NCBI RefSeq assembly: GCF_049800775.1
Contig: NZ_JBNAFR010000001.1
Location: forward strand, 1-64,000
DNA: 64,000 bases
DNA from: Dinoroseobacter sp049800775
Lineage (GTDB): Bacteria; Pseudomonadota; Alphaproteobacteria; Rhodobacterales; Rhodobacteraceae
Reading direction: 5' to 3'
A model generated the notes under the pieces. It ran no database searches. It had not been told where the DNA came from and worked only from the letters and a program-made list of their open reading frames with translations. A program made the position numbers and the translations under genes. This document shows, one piece after another, positions 15,400 to 24,799 of the stretch; the stretch's first letter is position 1; the number at the start of each line of letters is the position of its first letter.

Positions 15400-16104
15400 T
15401 TACCTGACCCGTGCGGCGGCCACCATGGGCCCGTGCTTGTCTTCCTGCACGATCACAACAGCCAGACCGCCTTCGGGCTTGGGATGCCGAAAGGTCTTCT
15501 TGCTGCGCCCATCCCATTTGCCCAGGCTCACCATCTCGCGCACCGTATTGGTATAGGTGATGGTCCGCCCGGCATTCTCGCCACGCTTGATCTTGACGGT
15601 TTCCTTGGGCTCGTAGCCGATCAGGCTGACGGTCATCTGACCGCGCTTGCGCCCCGGTTCCAGCGTTACGACCACGGTGTTATTCGCCAGACGCGCGGCA
15701 ATCTCGGCCCCGTCCGGCACGTCGCGATGCTTCTGCACGGTGTTGGCGACATCCATGGGCTTGAATCCGACCACGTGATCCAGCCCCCCGATCACCATTT
15801 GCGGGGTATAGATGCTGCGCGCGCCCGCAGCCCGGGCATAGCCCTTTTGCCGGGCCGTATAGGCCGGGTCAGCGAAGATGTCCTTCCAGCCGATATAGTC
15901 CCAGTAATCCACATGGAGCGCGAGGGCGATCACATCCGCATTCTCGTCGAGCTTGGCCAGAAGCGCATCCGCCGGCGGGCAGGACGAGCAGCCTTGCGAG
16001 GTAAAGAGCTCAACGACCACGATTTTTTCCTCCGCAACCGCAGGCGCGGCTGTCGTCACAGCAAAGGCAGTCCACAGGGCGAATAGCGTGCTCGTAATGC
16101 GCAT
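15400..16104 (-). CDS. DUF1223 exported thioredoxin-fold protein
   Basis: 234 residues with a signal peptide ending near PAVAEE. The core begins VVVELFTSQGCSSCPPADALL, the CxxC-bearing signature of DUF1223 proteins, followed by ALHVDYWDYIGWKDIFADP and IYTPQMVIGG, all conserved in that family. The fold is thioredoxin-like and secreted; the biological role is not established. It is convergent with the nitrile hydratase set (23 bp apart) and divergent from acnA. There is no evident functional link with either. Confidence 0.9.
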   Translation of the reverse strand: MRITSTLFALWTAFAVTTAAPAVAEEKIVVVELFTSQGCSSCPPADALLAKLDENADVIALALHVDYWDYIGWKDIFADPAYTARQKGYARAAGARSIYTPQMVIGGLDHVVGFKPMDVANTVQKHRDVPDGAEIAARLANNTVVVTLEPGRKRGQMTVSLIGYEPKETVKIKRGENAGRTITYTNTVREMVSLGKWDGRSKKTFRHPKPEGGLAVVIVQEDKHGPMVAAARVR

Positions 16105-16229
16105 GTCATGTCCTCGATTCTGTCTCAGTATTTAGACCAGCCCCCCTGACATCACCAATCAAGGAATTGCGAGATTTCGAGAGCTTTCTGAAATGCTTGG
16201 GATCGGGGGCGCGCGATGGGCAAACATGC

Positions 16230-16241
16230 ATACCATAGTAT
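16230..16241. promoter_or_regulatory. AT-rich inverted repeat upstream of acnA
   Basis: ATAC-CATA-GTAT sits in an A/T-rich island in the 218-bp region between the DUF1223 gene and acnA, about 80 bp before the acnA start. It may mark a promoter or operator. Apart from this the intergenic region shows nothing recognisable. Confidence 0.25.
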
Positions 16242-16322
16242 ACACTCATATTGAACCCGCTCGCAGCCCCCTTATATCAAGACCAACACGCCACCTCACC
16301 TTCACAACCCGGGAGCCATGTC

Positions 16323-19019
16323 ATGCCCATTTCCGTCGGCCAGGATACCGCCAAGACCCGCAAGACGCTGCAGGTCGGGGACCAGTCGGTCTCGTACTAT
16401 TCCATTCCCGCCGCGCAGGAGGCCGGGCTCGGGGATTTCTCGAACCTGCCCGCAGCGCTGAAAGTGGTGTTGGAGAACATGCTGCGGTTCGAGGATGGCG
16501 GGCGGACCGTCTCGGTCGAGGACATCAAGGCTTTTGCCGACTGGGCGTCGCAGGGCGGGCAGAACCCGCGCGAGATCGCCTACCGCCCGGCCCGGGTCCT
16601 GATGCAGGACTTTACCGGCGTGCCCGCCGTGGTCGACCTTGCCGCGATGCGGGACGGGATAGTCGGGCTCGGCGGCGATGCCGAGAAGATCAACCCGCTC
16701 AACCCGGTGGATCTGGTCATCGACCACTCGGTGATGATCGACGAATTCGGCAATCCGCGCGCGTTTCAGATGAATGTGGACCGTGAGTATGAGCGCAATC
16801 TGGAGCGCTATACCTTCCTCAAATGGGGGCAATCGGCCTTCAACAATTTCCGCGTTGTCCCGCCGGGCACCGGGATCTGCCACCAGGTGAACCTGGAATA
16901 TCTCGCCCAGACCGTCTGGACCGATACGGATCAGGACGGGGTCGAGGTGGCCTACCCTGACACGCTGGTGGGGACGGACAGCCATACGACCATGGTCAAC
17001 GGAATGGCAGTGCTCGGTTGGGGCGTTGGCGGGATCGAGGCCGAGGCGGCCATGCTCGGCCAGCCGATCTCGATGCTGATCCCCGAGGTGGTGGGCTTCG
17101 AGCTGACCGGCGAGATGATGGAGGGGACCACGGGCACCGATCTCGTGCTGAAGGTGGTCGAGATGCTCCGCGCCAAGGGTGTGGTCGGCAAGTTCGTCGA
17201 ATTCTACGGCGCCGGGCTCGACACGCTGCCCCTCGCGGACCGCGCCACCATCGCCAACATGGCCCCGGAATACGGCGCAACCTGCGGCTTCTTTCCGATC
17301 GATGGCGAGACCCTGCGCTACATGCGCACCACGGGCCGCGACGAGGCGCGGATCGCGCTAGTCGAAGCCTATGCCAAGGAGAACGGGCTGTGGCGCGGGG
17401 CAGATTACGCACCGGTCTATACCGATACCCTGCATCTCGACATGGGGACCATCGTGCCCGCAATCTCGGGCCCGAAGCGGCCGCAGGATTTCGTGGCGCT
17501 GACCGATGCCAAGACCGCCTTCGCCCGCGAGATGGCCGAGACCTTTGACCGCCCCATGGACAAGACCGTCCCGGTCAAGGGCGAGGATTACACCATGGCC
17601 TCGGGCAAGGTCGTGATCGCCTCGATCACATCCTGCACCAACACGTCGAACCCCTATGTGATGATCGGCGCGGGTCTTGTGGCGCGCAAGGCGGTGGAGC
17701 TGGGGCTGGACCGAAAGCCTTGGGTGAAAACCTCGCTGGCACCGGGTTCTCAAGTGGTGTCGCAATATCTGGAGGCCGCGGGCCTGCAGGAGGATTTCGA
17801 CAAGATCGGCTTCAACCTCGTGGGATATGGCTGCACCACCTGCATCGGCAATTCGGGGCCGATCCAGTCCGAGATTTCCGAGGCGATTGCCGAGGGCGAT
17901 CTGGTGGCCACTGCCGTGCTCTCGGGCAACCGGAACTTCGAGGGCCGGATAAGCCCGGATGTGCGCGCGAACTACCTCGCCTCCCCGCCGCTGGTGGTGG
18001 CCTATGCGCTCGCCGGGACGATGGATATTGACCTCACCTCAGAGCCCATCGGCACGGGCAAGGACGGGCAGGACGTGTTCCTCAAGGACATCTGGCCCAG
18101 CACGCAGGAGATCGCCGAACTGGTTGAACAGACCGTCACCCGCGAGGCGTTCCAGACGAAATACGCCGATGTCTTCAAGGGTGACGAGAAATGGCAGAGC
18201 GTCGAGACCACGGACAGCCTGACCTATGACTGGCCCGCCAGCTCGACCTATGTGCAGAACCCGCCGTATTTCCAGGGCATGGGTGCCGAGGCCGGGACGA
18301 TCCGCAACATCGAAGGGGCCAAGGTTCTGGCCATTCTCGGCGACATGATCACCACCGACCACATCTCGCCCGCGGGCTCGTTCAAGGAAAGCACGCCCGC
18401 CGGGCGCTACCTCACCGAGCGGCAGGTGCAGCCGCGCGAGTTCAACTCCTATGGTTCCCGGCGCGGCAATCACGAGATCATGATGCGCGGCACCTTCGCC
18501 AATATCCGCATCAAGAACGAGATGCTGGATGGGGTCGAGGGCGGCTATACGCGCGGGCCGGACGGGGACCAAACCTCGGTCTTCGAGGCCGCCATGGCCT
18601 ATCAGGAGGCCGGCACGCCCCTGGTGATCTTCGGCGGCGAGCAATATGGCGCGGGCTCCAGCCGGGACTGGGCGGCCAAGGGCACGAGCCTCTTGGGTGT
18701 GAAGGCGGTGATCGCCGAAAGCTTTGAGCGGATCCACCGCTCCAACCTTGTGGGGATGGGGGTCATTCCGTTTGAATTCACCGGCGGCGACACCCGCAAG
18801 AGCCTCGGCCTGAAAGGCGATGAGACGGTGAGCATCACCGGGCTCGAAGGCGAGATCGTGCCCCTGTCGGAAATGCCCTGCACCATCACCTATGCGGATG
18901 GGACCACGCGCGAGATCCAGTTGAAATGCCGGATCGATACGGAGGTGGAGATCGAATATATCGAGAATGGCGGCGTGCTGCATTATGTGCTGCGCAACCT
19001 CGCCAAATCCGCAGCCTGA
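16323..19019 (+). CDS. acnA: Aconitate hydratase A
   Basis: 898 residues; interconverts citrate and isocitrate in the TCA cycle. The ATG at 16323 follows GGGAG and opens MPISVGQDTAKTRKTLQVG, the typical AcnA start. The three [4Fe-4S] cysteines are visible in SITSCTNTSNPYV and in GYGCTTCIGNSGP. TDHISPAGS and the swivel-domain GAGSSRDWAAKG motif near residues 785-790 are intact. It is monocistronic, bounded by a long perfect stem-loop downstream. The iron-sulfur cluster makes it sensitive to oxidants. Confidence 0.98.
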   Translation: MPISVGQDTAKTRKTLQVGDQSVSYYSIPAAQEAGLGDFSNLPAALKVVLENMLRFEDGGRTVSVEDIKAFADWASQGGQNPREIAYRPARVLMQDFTGVPAVVDLAAMRDGIVGLGGDAEKINPLNPVDLVIDHSVMIDEFGNPRAFQMNVDREYERNLERYTFLKWGQSAFNNFRVVPPGTGICHQVNLEYLAQTVWTDTDQDGVEVAYPDTLVGTDSHTTMVNGMAVLGWGVGGIEAEAAMLGQPISMLIPEVVGFELTGEMMEGTTGTDLVLKVVEMLRAKGVVGKFVEFYGAGLDTLPLADRATIANMAPEYGATCGFFPIDGETLRYMRTTGRDEARIALVEAYAKENGLWRGADYAPVYTDTLHLDMGTIVPAISGPKRPQDFVALTDAKTAFAREMAETFDRPMDKTVPVKGEDYTMASGKVVIASITSCTNTSNPYVMIGAGLVARKAVELGLDRKPWVKTSLAPGSQVVSQYLEAAGLQEDFDKIGFNLVGYGCTTCIGNSGPIQSEISEAIAEGDLVATAVLSGNRNFEGRISPDVRANYLASPPLVVAYALAGTMDIDLTSEPIGTGKDGQDVFLKDIWPSTQEIAELVEQTVTREAFQTKYADVFKGDEKWQSVETTDSLTYDWPASSTYVQNPPYFQGMGAEAGTIRNIEGAKVLAILGDMITTDHISPAGSFKESTPAGRYLTERQVQPREFNSYGSRRGNHEIMMRGTFANIRIKNEMLDGVEGGYTRGPDGDQTSVFEAAMAYQEAGTPLVIFGGEQYGAGSSRDWAAKGTSLLGVKAVIAESFERIHRSNLVGMGVIPFEFTGGDTRKSLGLKGDETVSITGLEGEIVPLSEMPCTITYADGTTREIQLKCRIDTEVEIEYIENGGVLHYVLRNLAKSAA

Positions 19020-19027
19020 CACCGCTT

Positions 19028-19058
19028 GGGCAGGGCGCCCGTCATGCGCGCCCTGCCC
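19028..19058. terminator. Long GC stem-loop between acnA and a VPLPA-CTERM gene
   Basis: GGGCAGGGCGC (19028-19038) and GCGCCCTGCCC (19048-19058) form an 11-bp perfect stem around a 9-base loop. There is no T-run on either strand. It lies 8 bp after acnA and 39 bp before the end of the convergent gene, so it may serve both. Confidence 0.6.
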
Positions 19059-19096
19059 GGTTCCGGGCGTTGTTCGGCCCGGGGCCTCTGCGGGGC

Positions 19097-19837
19097 TCAG
19101 ACGCGGCGCGAGCCGCGCATCCCAGCGCCGCCCAGCAGACCGAGCCCGGCCAGCATCAGCCAGGCCGCCGCCGGCAGCGGGATCGGCGCGACGTCGACCG
19201 ATGCGATCTTGAAGTTCACATCAAGCCGCGAGCGCTCGGGCGGCAGCGCCCCGTCAAACACGGCCGTCACGTCGCCGGTCAGGGTCCAGCTGTCATCAAA
19301 GGCCAGATCGGTCACCGCGAGATAGTTGGCATTGGCCGAGCCGCCGCCCACATAGCCCAGATCCGGGATCGCCATGCCATTGATGAGCATGTTGCTCAGG
19401 GTGATCGTGTTGGTGTCATCCTCGCTGCGGGCGCGGATGAACAGCGTATCGATCGCATCGAACGCATCCGGTGCCACCATCGTGGTCGAGCTCGCCGAGG
19501 CGCTCTGGGTGGTCAGGCTGAGGGACAGGCTGTCGGCCAGGGCGTCATAGGCAAAGGTGAAATCCACCGCCTCGCCGCTGGTCCAGGCCCATTGCTGGAC
19601 ATCCTGCGGGCTGCCCGGCGGGTTCTGAACACCGACTTCCCAATCGCCGCCCAGACCGGCGGTCCCGCCCCGGATCTCGCCGACGGCGGCCTCACAATCG
19701 GTATTCGACACGCCCTGATTGCACTGGGCATTGAAGGTGCTGTCGCCGACGAAACTGCTGGTGGTGGCTGCCTGACCCAGGCTGGATCCGAGCAGAAGGG
19801 CCGCGGTGGTCGCGGCAATCTTTATATACATCATCAC
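19097..19837 (-). CDS. VPLPA-CTERM exported surface protein
   Basis: 246 residues with a signal peptide (KIAATTAALLLGSSLGQAA) and a C-terminal sorting tail: PIPLPAAAWLMLAGLGLLGG followed by the basic end RGSRRV. This is the VPLPA-CTERM signal processed by an exosortase-type system. The body is beta-rich with repeated Thr/Ser/Asp and resembles choice-of-anchor proteins. Exosortase substrates are usually linked with exopolysaccharide or biofilm. A TTAACCAT half-site (19905-19912, minus strand) lies upstream. A second protein with the same tail is encoded at 28674; no exosortase gene is in the window. Confidence 0.85.
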   Translation of the reverse strand: MMMYIKIAATTAALLLGSSLGQAATTSSFVGDSTFNAQCNQGVSNTDCEAAVGEIRGGTAGLGGDWEVGVQNPPGSPQDVQQWAWTSGEAVDFTFAYDALADSLSLSLTTQSASASSTTMVAPDAFDAIDTLFIRARSEDDTNTITLSNMLINGMAIPDLGYVGGGSANANYLAVTDLAFDDSWTLTGDVTAVFDGALPPERSRLDVNFKIASVDVAPIPLPAAAWLMLAGLGLLGGAGMRGSRRV

Positions 19838-19922
19838 ACTCTCTGATACTTAACACCCCTCTGGTTAATAAAAGGAGGGATTTGAGTCAATTCTGACAGA
19901 GGGCATGGTTAACCCGCGCGGA

Positions 19923-20459
19923 TCAGGCCTCGGCCAAAGCGGGCCGGATGTAGTCGCGCACGGTGTCGGACAGCACGGGCCCCGCATATCGCAGCAGGAT
20001 CCGACCTTCGCCATTGAGGACGTAGGTCTCGGGCAAGCCGGTCAGGTTCCAGTCCCGATAGGTCGCCATCGTGCCATCGGACCCGAGCTTGGTGAAGGGG
20101 GAGCCCAGCTCGGCCAGAAAGGCGAGACTGTCAGCCTCGAGATCGCGATGGGTGATCCCGTGGATCGGGATCCCCTCGGCGGCCAAGCCCATCAGGGCCG
20201 GATGCTCTGCCCGGCACGGCGCGCACCAGCTCGCCCACCAATTGACCAGCTTGGGTCCCGGCGCCTTGAGGTCGGGATAGGTCAGAAAGGGTTGATCCCG
20301 CAGGGGGCCCAGGGTCAGCGGCGGTGCCAGACGCCCTGCCCGCGCACCGGGCTCCGGCTCCGGGGGCGCTGGCTGCATCAACAGTGACGATGAGAGGTAG
20401 CCTGCTCCGGCGCTGAGCGTGACCGCGCCGCCAAAGAGCAGGAGGTTACGCCTTTTCAT
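19923..20459 (-). CDS. ccmG: Cytochrome c maturation thiol-disulfide protein CcmG/DsbE
   Basis: 178 residues: an N-terminal membrane anchor (LLLFGGAVTLSAGAGYLSSS) and a periplasmic thioredoxin fold with active site WCAPC in LVNWWASWCAPCRAEHP. A GVYGVPE-type loop is present as NLTGLPETYVLNGEG. CcmG reduces the apocytochrome c CXXCH cysteines, via CcmH, before haem attachment. Its start overlaps the end of ccmD by 14 bp. It is the last gene of the leftward ccmABCDG run; ccmE, ccmF and ccmH are not in this window. Confidence 0.95.
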   Translation of the reverse strand: MKRRNLLLFGGAVTLSAGAGYLSSSLLMQPAPPEPEPGARAGRLAPPLTLGPLRDQPFLTYPDLKAPGPKLVNWWASWCAPCRAEHPALMGLAAEGIPIHGITHRDLEADSLAFLAELGSPFTKLGSDGTMATYRDWNLTGLPETYVLNGEGRILLRYAGPVLSDTVRDYIRPALAEA

Positions 20460-20610
20460 TCGCCTCTTTGCGCGCCTTCTCGAACGCCCGCAACTGCGCG
20501 CGGACTTTGCGTCCCTTGGCGATGGTCAGTGCCACGAGGATCCCCAGAAGGGTCAGCGACACCAGATAGGCCATGGAGACCTCGAACGCGTATTTCCCGA
20601 GATCCGGCAT
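20446..20610 (-). CDS. ccmD: Haem exporter protein CcmD
   Basis: 54 residues beginning MPDLGKYAFEVSMAYLVS, a single membrane helix (LVSLTLLGILVALTIA) followed by a basic, charged tail (RAFEKARKEANEKA). This is the small CcmD subunit that holds CcmE with the CcmABC complex. Its ATG overlaps the ccmC stop (TGATG) and its own end overlaps ccmG. Short length and position identify it; sequence conservation in the family is low. Confidence 0.9.
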   Translation of the reverse strand: MPDLGKYAFEVSMAYLVSLTLLGILVALTIAKGRKVRAQLRAFEKARKEANEKA

Positions 20611-21341
20611 CACGCGGACTGCCGTTCCCGCAGGCGCAGCGCCGACAGACGCCGGGTCCGGATCTCGGTCCGGGTGCGCAGCAACAGCAGCGTCACAAAG
20701 AGCAGGACAAACCCGGCAAGGCAGAAGAGCAGCGGCTGATAGAACACGTCCGCCACGTTCTTTTCCTTGTCCAGCGACAAGGACGCGCCCTGATGCAGGC
20801 CCTGGTTCCAGAAATTCGCCGCGTAGCGGCTGAGCACCGCAAAGACCGAGCCCACAAGACACAGGATCGAGGTCAGATCGGCCGCCGTGTCAGAATTCTC
20901 GATCGCGGACCAGAGCGCGATATAGCCCAGATAGAAGAGAAACAGGATCAGGAAGGAGGTCAGGCGCGGATCCCATTCCCACCATGTGCCCCACATGGGC
21001 TGGCCCCAGATCGCCCCGGTAAAGAGCGCGATCAGCGTCATCACCACGCCGATGGGTGCCGCGGCCTTGGCGGCCAGAACCGAGACATGGTGCCGCCGGA
21101 TCAGCCAGATCAGCGAGGTGACCAGCATCATCACCCAGATATTGATCGCCATCATCGCCGAGGGCACGTGGAGATAGATGATCTTCACGGTGGATCCCTG
21201 ACGGAAATCATCGGGCGTGAAGAAGAAGCCCCAGACAAGACCGACCAGCAGGCAAATCGCCGTCAGGCCCGCCGTGTAGGGCAGGATTGCAGCCGAGGTC
21301 TGCATGAACTTCTTCGGATTGGCGTATTCCCAGAGTGACAT
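20610..21341 (-). CDS. ccmC: Haem transporter/chaperone CcmC
   Basis: 243 residues, six predicted membrane helices. The tryptophan-rich haem-handling motif WGTWWEWDPRLTS is present, together with flanking histidines in IIYLHVPSAMM and the second periplasmic loop. CcmC attaches haem to CcmE in the periplasm. The start at 21341 gives the family N-terminus MSLWEYANPKKF. A gap of 56 bp separates it from ccmB and it overlaps ccmD by one base. Confidence 0.96.
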   Translation of the reverse strand: MSLWEYANPKKFMQTSAAILPYTAGLTAICLLVGLVWGFFFTPDDFRQGSTVKIIYLHVPSAMMAINIWVMMLVTSLIWLIRRHHVSVLAAKAAAPIGVVMTLIALFTGAIWGQPMWGTWWEWDPRLTSFLILFLFYLGYIALWSAIENSDTAADLTSILCLVGSVFAVLSRYAANFWNQGLHQGASLSLDKEKNVADVFYQPLLFCLAGFVLLFVTLLLLRTRTEIRTRRLSALRLRERQSA

Positions 21342-21397
21342 GAGCTCGAAGGTAGGGTGCTGGCGCGAGGGTCGCAACGCGACAAAAGCCGCGTTGC

Positions 21398-22054
21398 CTA
21401 GCGCAGGTTGATACGGATTGCCGCAGCCGCCGCGAAGGGCAGCAGCGCGATGGTGCCGAGGGTGATCCCCGCCAGCATGAGAAGCGGGGTCGAGATGTCG
21501 AAACCGTCCACCGCCCGACGCACGGTTTCGGCCCCGAAGATCAGCGTCGGCACATAGAGCGGCAGCACCAGCAGCGACAAGAGAAGCCCGCCGCGTTTCA
21601 GCCCTACGGTCAGGGCCGCGCCGAAGGTGCCGATCATGCTCAGGGCCGGGGTCCCGACGGCCAGCGAGATCACCAGCCAGGGGAACCCTGCCGGGTCGAG
21701 GTTCAGCAGCACCGCCAACACCGGCGCCAGCAGCGTGAGCGGCAGCCCCGTGGTCAGCCAATGGGCCAGCGCCTTGACCGCCACCAGACCCTCCAGCGGC
21801 AGCGGAGCCGTGACCAGCAGGTCGAGCGAGCCATCCTCGAAGTCGAGTTGAAAGATCCGGTCGAGGGACAAAAGGCACGCCAACAACGCCCCGACCCAGA
21901 GCACCCCGCTCGCCACTTCGCTCAGGATCCCCGTATCCGGGCCGACCCCGAACGGCACCAGCACCGTCACGATCAGGAAAAAGGCGAGGCTCAGGCCAAA
22001 GCCTCCGCCCGCCTTGACCGCTAGGGCCAGATCCCGGAGCAGGAGCGCCTTCAC
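21398..22054 (-). CDS. ccmB: Haem exporter membrane protein CcmB
   Basis: 218 residues with about six membrane helices. The N-terminus MKALLLRDLALAVKAGGG and the LDRIFQLDFEDGSLDLL motif are conserved in CcmB. It is the membrane partner of the CcmA ATPase in the complex that releases holo-CcmE. The GTG start overlaps the ccmA stop by 4 bp (GTGA), so the two subunits are translationally coupled. Confidence 0.95.
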   Translation of the reverse strand: MKALLLRDLALAVKAGGGFGLSLAFFLIVTVLVPFGVGPDTGILSEVASGVLWVGALLACLLSLDRIFQLDFEDGSLDLLVTAPLPLEGLVAVKALAHWLTTGLPLTLLAPVLAVLLNLDPAGFPWLVISLAVGTPALSMIGTFGAALTVGLKRGGLLLSLLVLPLYVPTLIFGAETVRRAVDGFDISTPLLMLAGITLGTIALLPFAAAAAIRINLR

Positions 22055-22668
22055 AGGAAGGCCTCGTCGATCTCGGCTTCCTCGGCGGGGGCCGCAGCCT
22101 TGTAGGGCGCGAGATCCAGCACCCGCGCCTCGATCCCCAGCTCGATATGGGTCGCCATCAGGGCCATGCCCCCCGTGGCCAGATGCCCGGAGATCATCTC
22201 TCCAAACAGCGCCACATTGGCCGCATCCAGCGAGACCGTCGGCTCGTCCAGGATCCAGATCGGGCGCCCGGTGACCATCATCCGCGCCAGACCTAGCCGG
22301 CGTTTCTGCCCCGCCGAAAGGTCCTGCGCCTGCCGGTCCGCGAGCGGGCCAAGCGCATAGAGGTCCAGCGCCGGGGCGATATCGGCCACCCCGTAGACCT
22401 GCGCCCAGAAGGCGAGGTTCTGGGTGACGGTGAGCGGCCCTTTCAATCCGTCCGCATGGCCCGCATAGGCCATGGCATCCTCGGGCGCGTCCACCTGCCC
22501 GGCCACGGGTGGCTGCAGCCCGGCAATCGTGCGCAGAAGGGTCGTCTTGCCGATCCCGTTCGGGCCGCGCAGCACGACCGCCTCGCCGGGGGCAAGCGCA
22601 AAGCTCACCCCTTCGATGACGGTCAGGCCGCCGCGCTGGCAGCTCAGGTTTTCGACACGCAATTCCAC
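22051..22668 (-). CDS. ccmA: Haem exporter ATPase CcmA
   Basis: 205 residues; ABC ATPase with Walker A LRGPNGIGKTTLLRTIAG, signature LSAGQKRRLGLARM (an AGQ variant usual in CcmA) and Walker B IWILDEP. It drives release of haem-loaded CcmE. First gene of the ccm set; 44 bp downstream of the Mth938-like gene and so possibly part of the long leftward transcript that begins at yajC. Confidence 0.96.
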   Translation of the reverse strand: MELRVENLSCQRGGLTVIEGVSFALAPGEAVVLRGPNGIGKTTLLRTIAGLQPPVAGQVDAPEDAMAYAGHADGLKGPLTVTQNLAFWAQVYGVADIAPALDLYALGPLADRQAQDLSAGQKRRLGLARMMVTGRPIWILDEPTVSLDAANVALFGEMISGHLATGGMALMATHIELGIEARVLDLAPYKAAAPAEEAEIDEAFL

Positions 22669-22712
22669 GGCTTGGGCTTAGCGGATGCACGCATTCCGGG
22701 AAAGCGATTTCC

Positions 22713-23072
22713 TCAGGGCGTCTCGACCACGGGCAAGAGCGCGAGACCGACCCGGCGTCCCTCGGACAAAAGCACGTTATAGGTCCGGCAGGCCGCCGGG
22801 CTGGACATCACCTCGAGCCCGATCCCCTGCCCCTCTACCGCGTCGCGGAACCCGGCGGGCGCATGGGCGATCTCGGCCCCCATGCCGAGAAAGAGCACGT
22901 CGATCTCTTCGGCGTTGACCGGGCCCAGATCCTCCAGCCCGCCCCAGCGCTGCACCCCGGCGGGCGAGAGATAGAGCGCGCCCTGATGCACCTCACCGCC
23001 CACACGAAAGAAGCCGGGGCCATAGCCCTCGACCGGCTGGGCGTCGGAATAGACAACTTCGTTCAAGCGCAT
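22713..23072 (-). CDS. Mth938-like (DUF498) domain protein
   Basis: 119 residues starting MRLNEVVYSDAQPVEGYGPGF. The fold family is recognised from GGEVHQGALYLSP, the strand IDVLFLGMGAEIAHAP and MSSPAACRTYNVLLSEGRRVGLALLPV, the conserved end of this family. The family includes a mitochondrial complex I assembly factor (NDUFAF3-like), but the bacterial role is not firmly known. It follows the TauE/SafE gene by 10 bp and precedes ccmA. In Alphaproteobacteria this gene is regularly beside secDF, as here. Confidence 0.9.
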   Translation of the reverse strand: MRLNEVVYSDAQPVEGYGPGFFRVGGEVHQGALYLSPAGVQRWGGLEDLGPVNAEEIDVLFLGMGAEIAHAPAGFRDAVEGQGIGLEVMSSPAACRTYNVLLSEGRRVGLALLPVVETP

Positions 23073-23082
23073 GGCGGCTCCT

Positions 23083-23835
23083 TCAGAATTCGATCGGCAG
23101 GCCGAGGATCGCGGCGGCTGCGATAATAACATAGGCGGTGACGCGGTATAGCCCGGCGCGCGCGGGCGTGAACAGCATCCGCCCCACTGTGGTGCCGATG
23201 GCATAGGGGATCAGCAGGAAAAGCCCAAGGCTCACCGCGCTCGGCGGGACCGCGCCCTGCAGCGCCATGACCGGCAGGAAGGCGAGCGAGCTGAAGGTCA
23301 GCACGATGATGGTATTGGCCCGACTGCGGGCGGCCTCGTCCTGCCCGCCGAGCTGAAAGAGCACCATCACCGGCCCGTTGAGCCCCGTGGCTCCGCCGAG
23401 AAACCCGACACCCGTACCCACCGACAACCATGTGCGCGGCCCCGGCGCACGGGTGTAGCGCAGCCCCGCGATCAGCGCGATGAGCGTCGCGATCACCACA
23501 CCCGAAACCGCCCATTGCAACACCGCGCCCGAGCTGTGATTCAACACCCAGACTCCGGGAAAGGTCGCCAGCACTGCCGCGGCCAGCATCGTCCCCGCCG
23601 CCTTCAGATCAGCGGCGCGCAGCGCCCCGGGCACAACCGTGAACACCGATGACAGGGCCGATAAAGAAAACGCCCCCACCGCGAGGGAGGGGGCGATGAA
23701 GATCGTCGCCAGCGGCATGAAGATCAGCGCTGCGCCAAACCCGGCAAACCCGTAGATCAGGCCCGCCAGCGCCGAAATCCCGCAGAGCCAGAAAAGGCCG
23801 GGCGTTGCCAGCCCGGCCTCCAGCATCTCAGGCAT
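23083..23835 (-). CDS. TauE/SafE-family membrane exporter
   Basis: About 250 residues with seven to eight hydrophobic helices and the repeated family motif seen as GLIYGFAGFGAALIFMP in the first half and GFLGGATGLNGPVMVL in the second. TauE/SafE proteins export sulfite or small sulfonates, or act as general anion exporters. The ATG at 23835 overlaps the end of secF by 8 bp; a GTG 33 bp further upstream is possible. Location inside the secDF-ccm run suggests co-transcription rather than a sulfur-specific role. Confidence 0.85.
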   Translation of the reverse strand: MPEMLEAGLATPGLFWLCGISALAGLIYGFAGFGAALIFMPLATIFIAPSLAVGAFSLSALSSVFTVVPGALRAADLKAAGTMLAAAVLATFPGVWVLNHSSGAVLQWAVSGVVIATLIALIAGLRYTRAPGPRTWLSVGTGVGFLGGATGLNGPVMVLFQLGGQDEAARSRANTIIVLTFSSLAFLPVMALQGAVPPSAVSLGLFLLIPYAIGTTVGRMLFTPARAGLYRVTAYVIIAAAAILGLPIEF

Positions 23836-24796
23836 CGATATTGGCGTATTGGTTGCCCTTGTTGGCATCGGGCTTCGACCAGTCCCGCTTCACTCCGAGA
23901 TAGAGCAGGATCGCCGAGGCCACGAAGACCGAGGAATAGGTTCCGATGATGACGCCCCAGATCATGGCAAAGACAAAGCCCCGGATCACATCCCCGCCGA
24001 GGATATAGAGCGAGATCAGCGCCAGCAGCGTGGTCACAGAGGTCATGACCGTCCGGCTGAGCGTCTCGTTGATCGACTGGTTGAGCACCTCCATCAGGGT
24101 CTTCTTCTTGTACTTGATCAGGTTCTCGCGCACCCGGTCGAACACGACCACCGTGTCGTTGAGCGAGTAGCCCACGATGGTCAGCAGCGCCGCGATGATC
24201 GCGAGGTCAAACCGGATCTGCAGCAGGCTGAACACCCCGATGGTCAAGAGCACGTCATGGACCAGCGCCGCGACCGCCCCGACCGAGAACTGCCATTCGA
24301 AGCGCAACCAGATATAGAGCAGCACCGCCCCGATCGCGAGCACCACGGCGATGATCGCCGACTGGATCAGTTCCCCCGACACCTTGGGCCCCACGCTCTC
24401 AACGCTGGGAAAGGTCATGTCCGGATAGACCGACTGGAGCGCGCCCTCGATGGCGAGGATGGTCTCCGGTGTCACACTCTCCTGCCCTTCCTGGGCCTCG
24501 ATGCGGACCATGGCCACGTTGCGCTCGGGGCCGAAGGTCGGATCGAACACCTCGGTGATCGAGATATCCCCCAGATCCAACGAGCCGATGGCGTCGCGAT
24601 AGGCGCCTACATCGACCGCTTGCGTGCTCTCGGTCCGGATGGTCGTCCCGCCCCGGAAGTCGATCCCGAAATTCAGGCCGACCACGGCGAAGATCACGAT
24701 GGCCGCGATGACGGCGGCAACAGAGGCCCCGAAAGTGACCTTCCAGTAGCGGAAGAAATCATAGGAGGTCTCGGTGGGAACTAGCTTGAGACGCAT
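23828..24796 (-). CDS. secF: Protein translocase subunit SecF
   Basis: 322 residues, six membrane helices, and one large periplasmic domain between helices 1 and 2. The GIDFRGGT motif follows the first helix; VGYSLNDTVVVFDRVREN and INETLSRTVMTS are the family signatures in the fourth and fifth helices. With SecD it uses the proton gradient to pull proteins across the membrane after SecA/SecYEG. Starts 3 bp after the secD stop. Confidence 0.98.
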   Translation of the reverse strand: MRLKLVPTETSYDFFRYWKVTFGASVAAVIAAIVIFAVVGLNFGIDFRGGTTIRTESTQAVDVGAYRDAIGSLDLGDISITEVFDPTFGPERNVAMVRIEAQEGQESVTPETILAIEGALQSVYPDMTFPSVESVGPKVSGELIQSAIIAVVLAIGAVLLYIWLRFEWQFSVGAVAALVHDVLLTIGVFSLLQIRFDLAIIAALLTIVGYSLNDTVVVFDRVRENLIKYKKKTLMEVLNQSINETLSRTVMTSVTTLLALISLYILGGDVIRGFVFAMIWGVIIGTYSSVFVASAILLYLGVKRDWSKPDANKGNQYANIDA

Positions 24797-24799
24797 GGC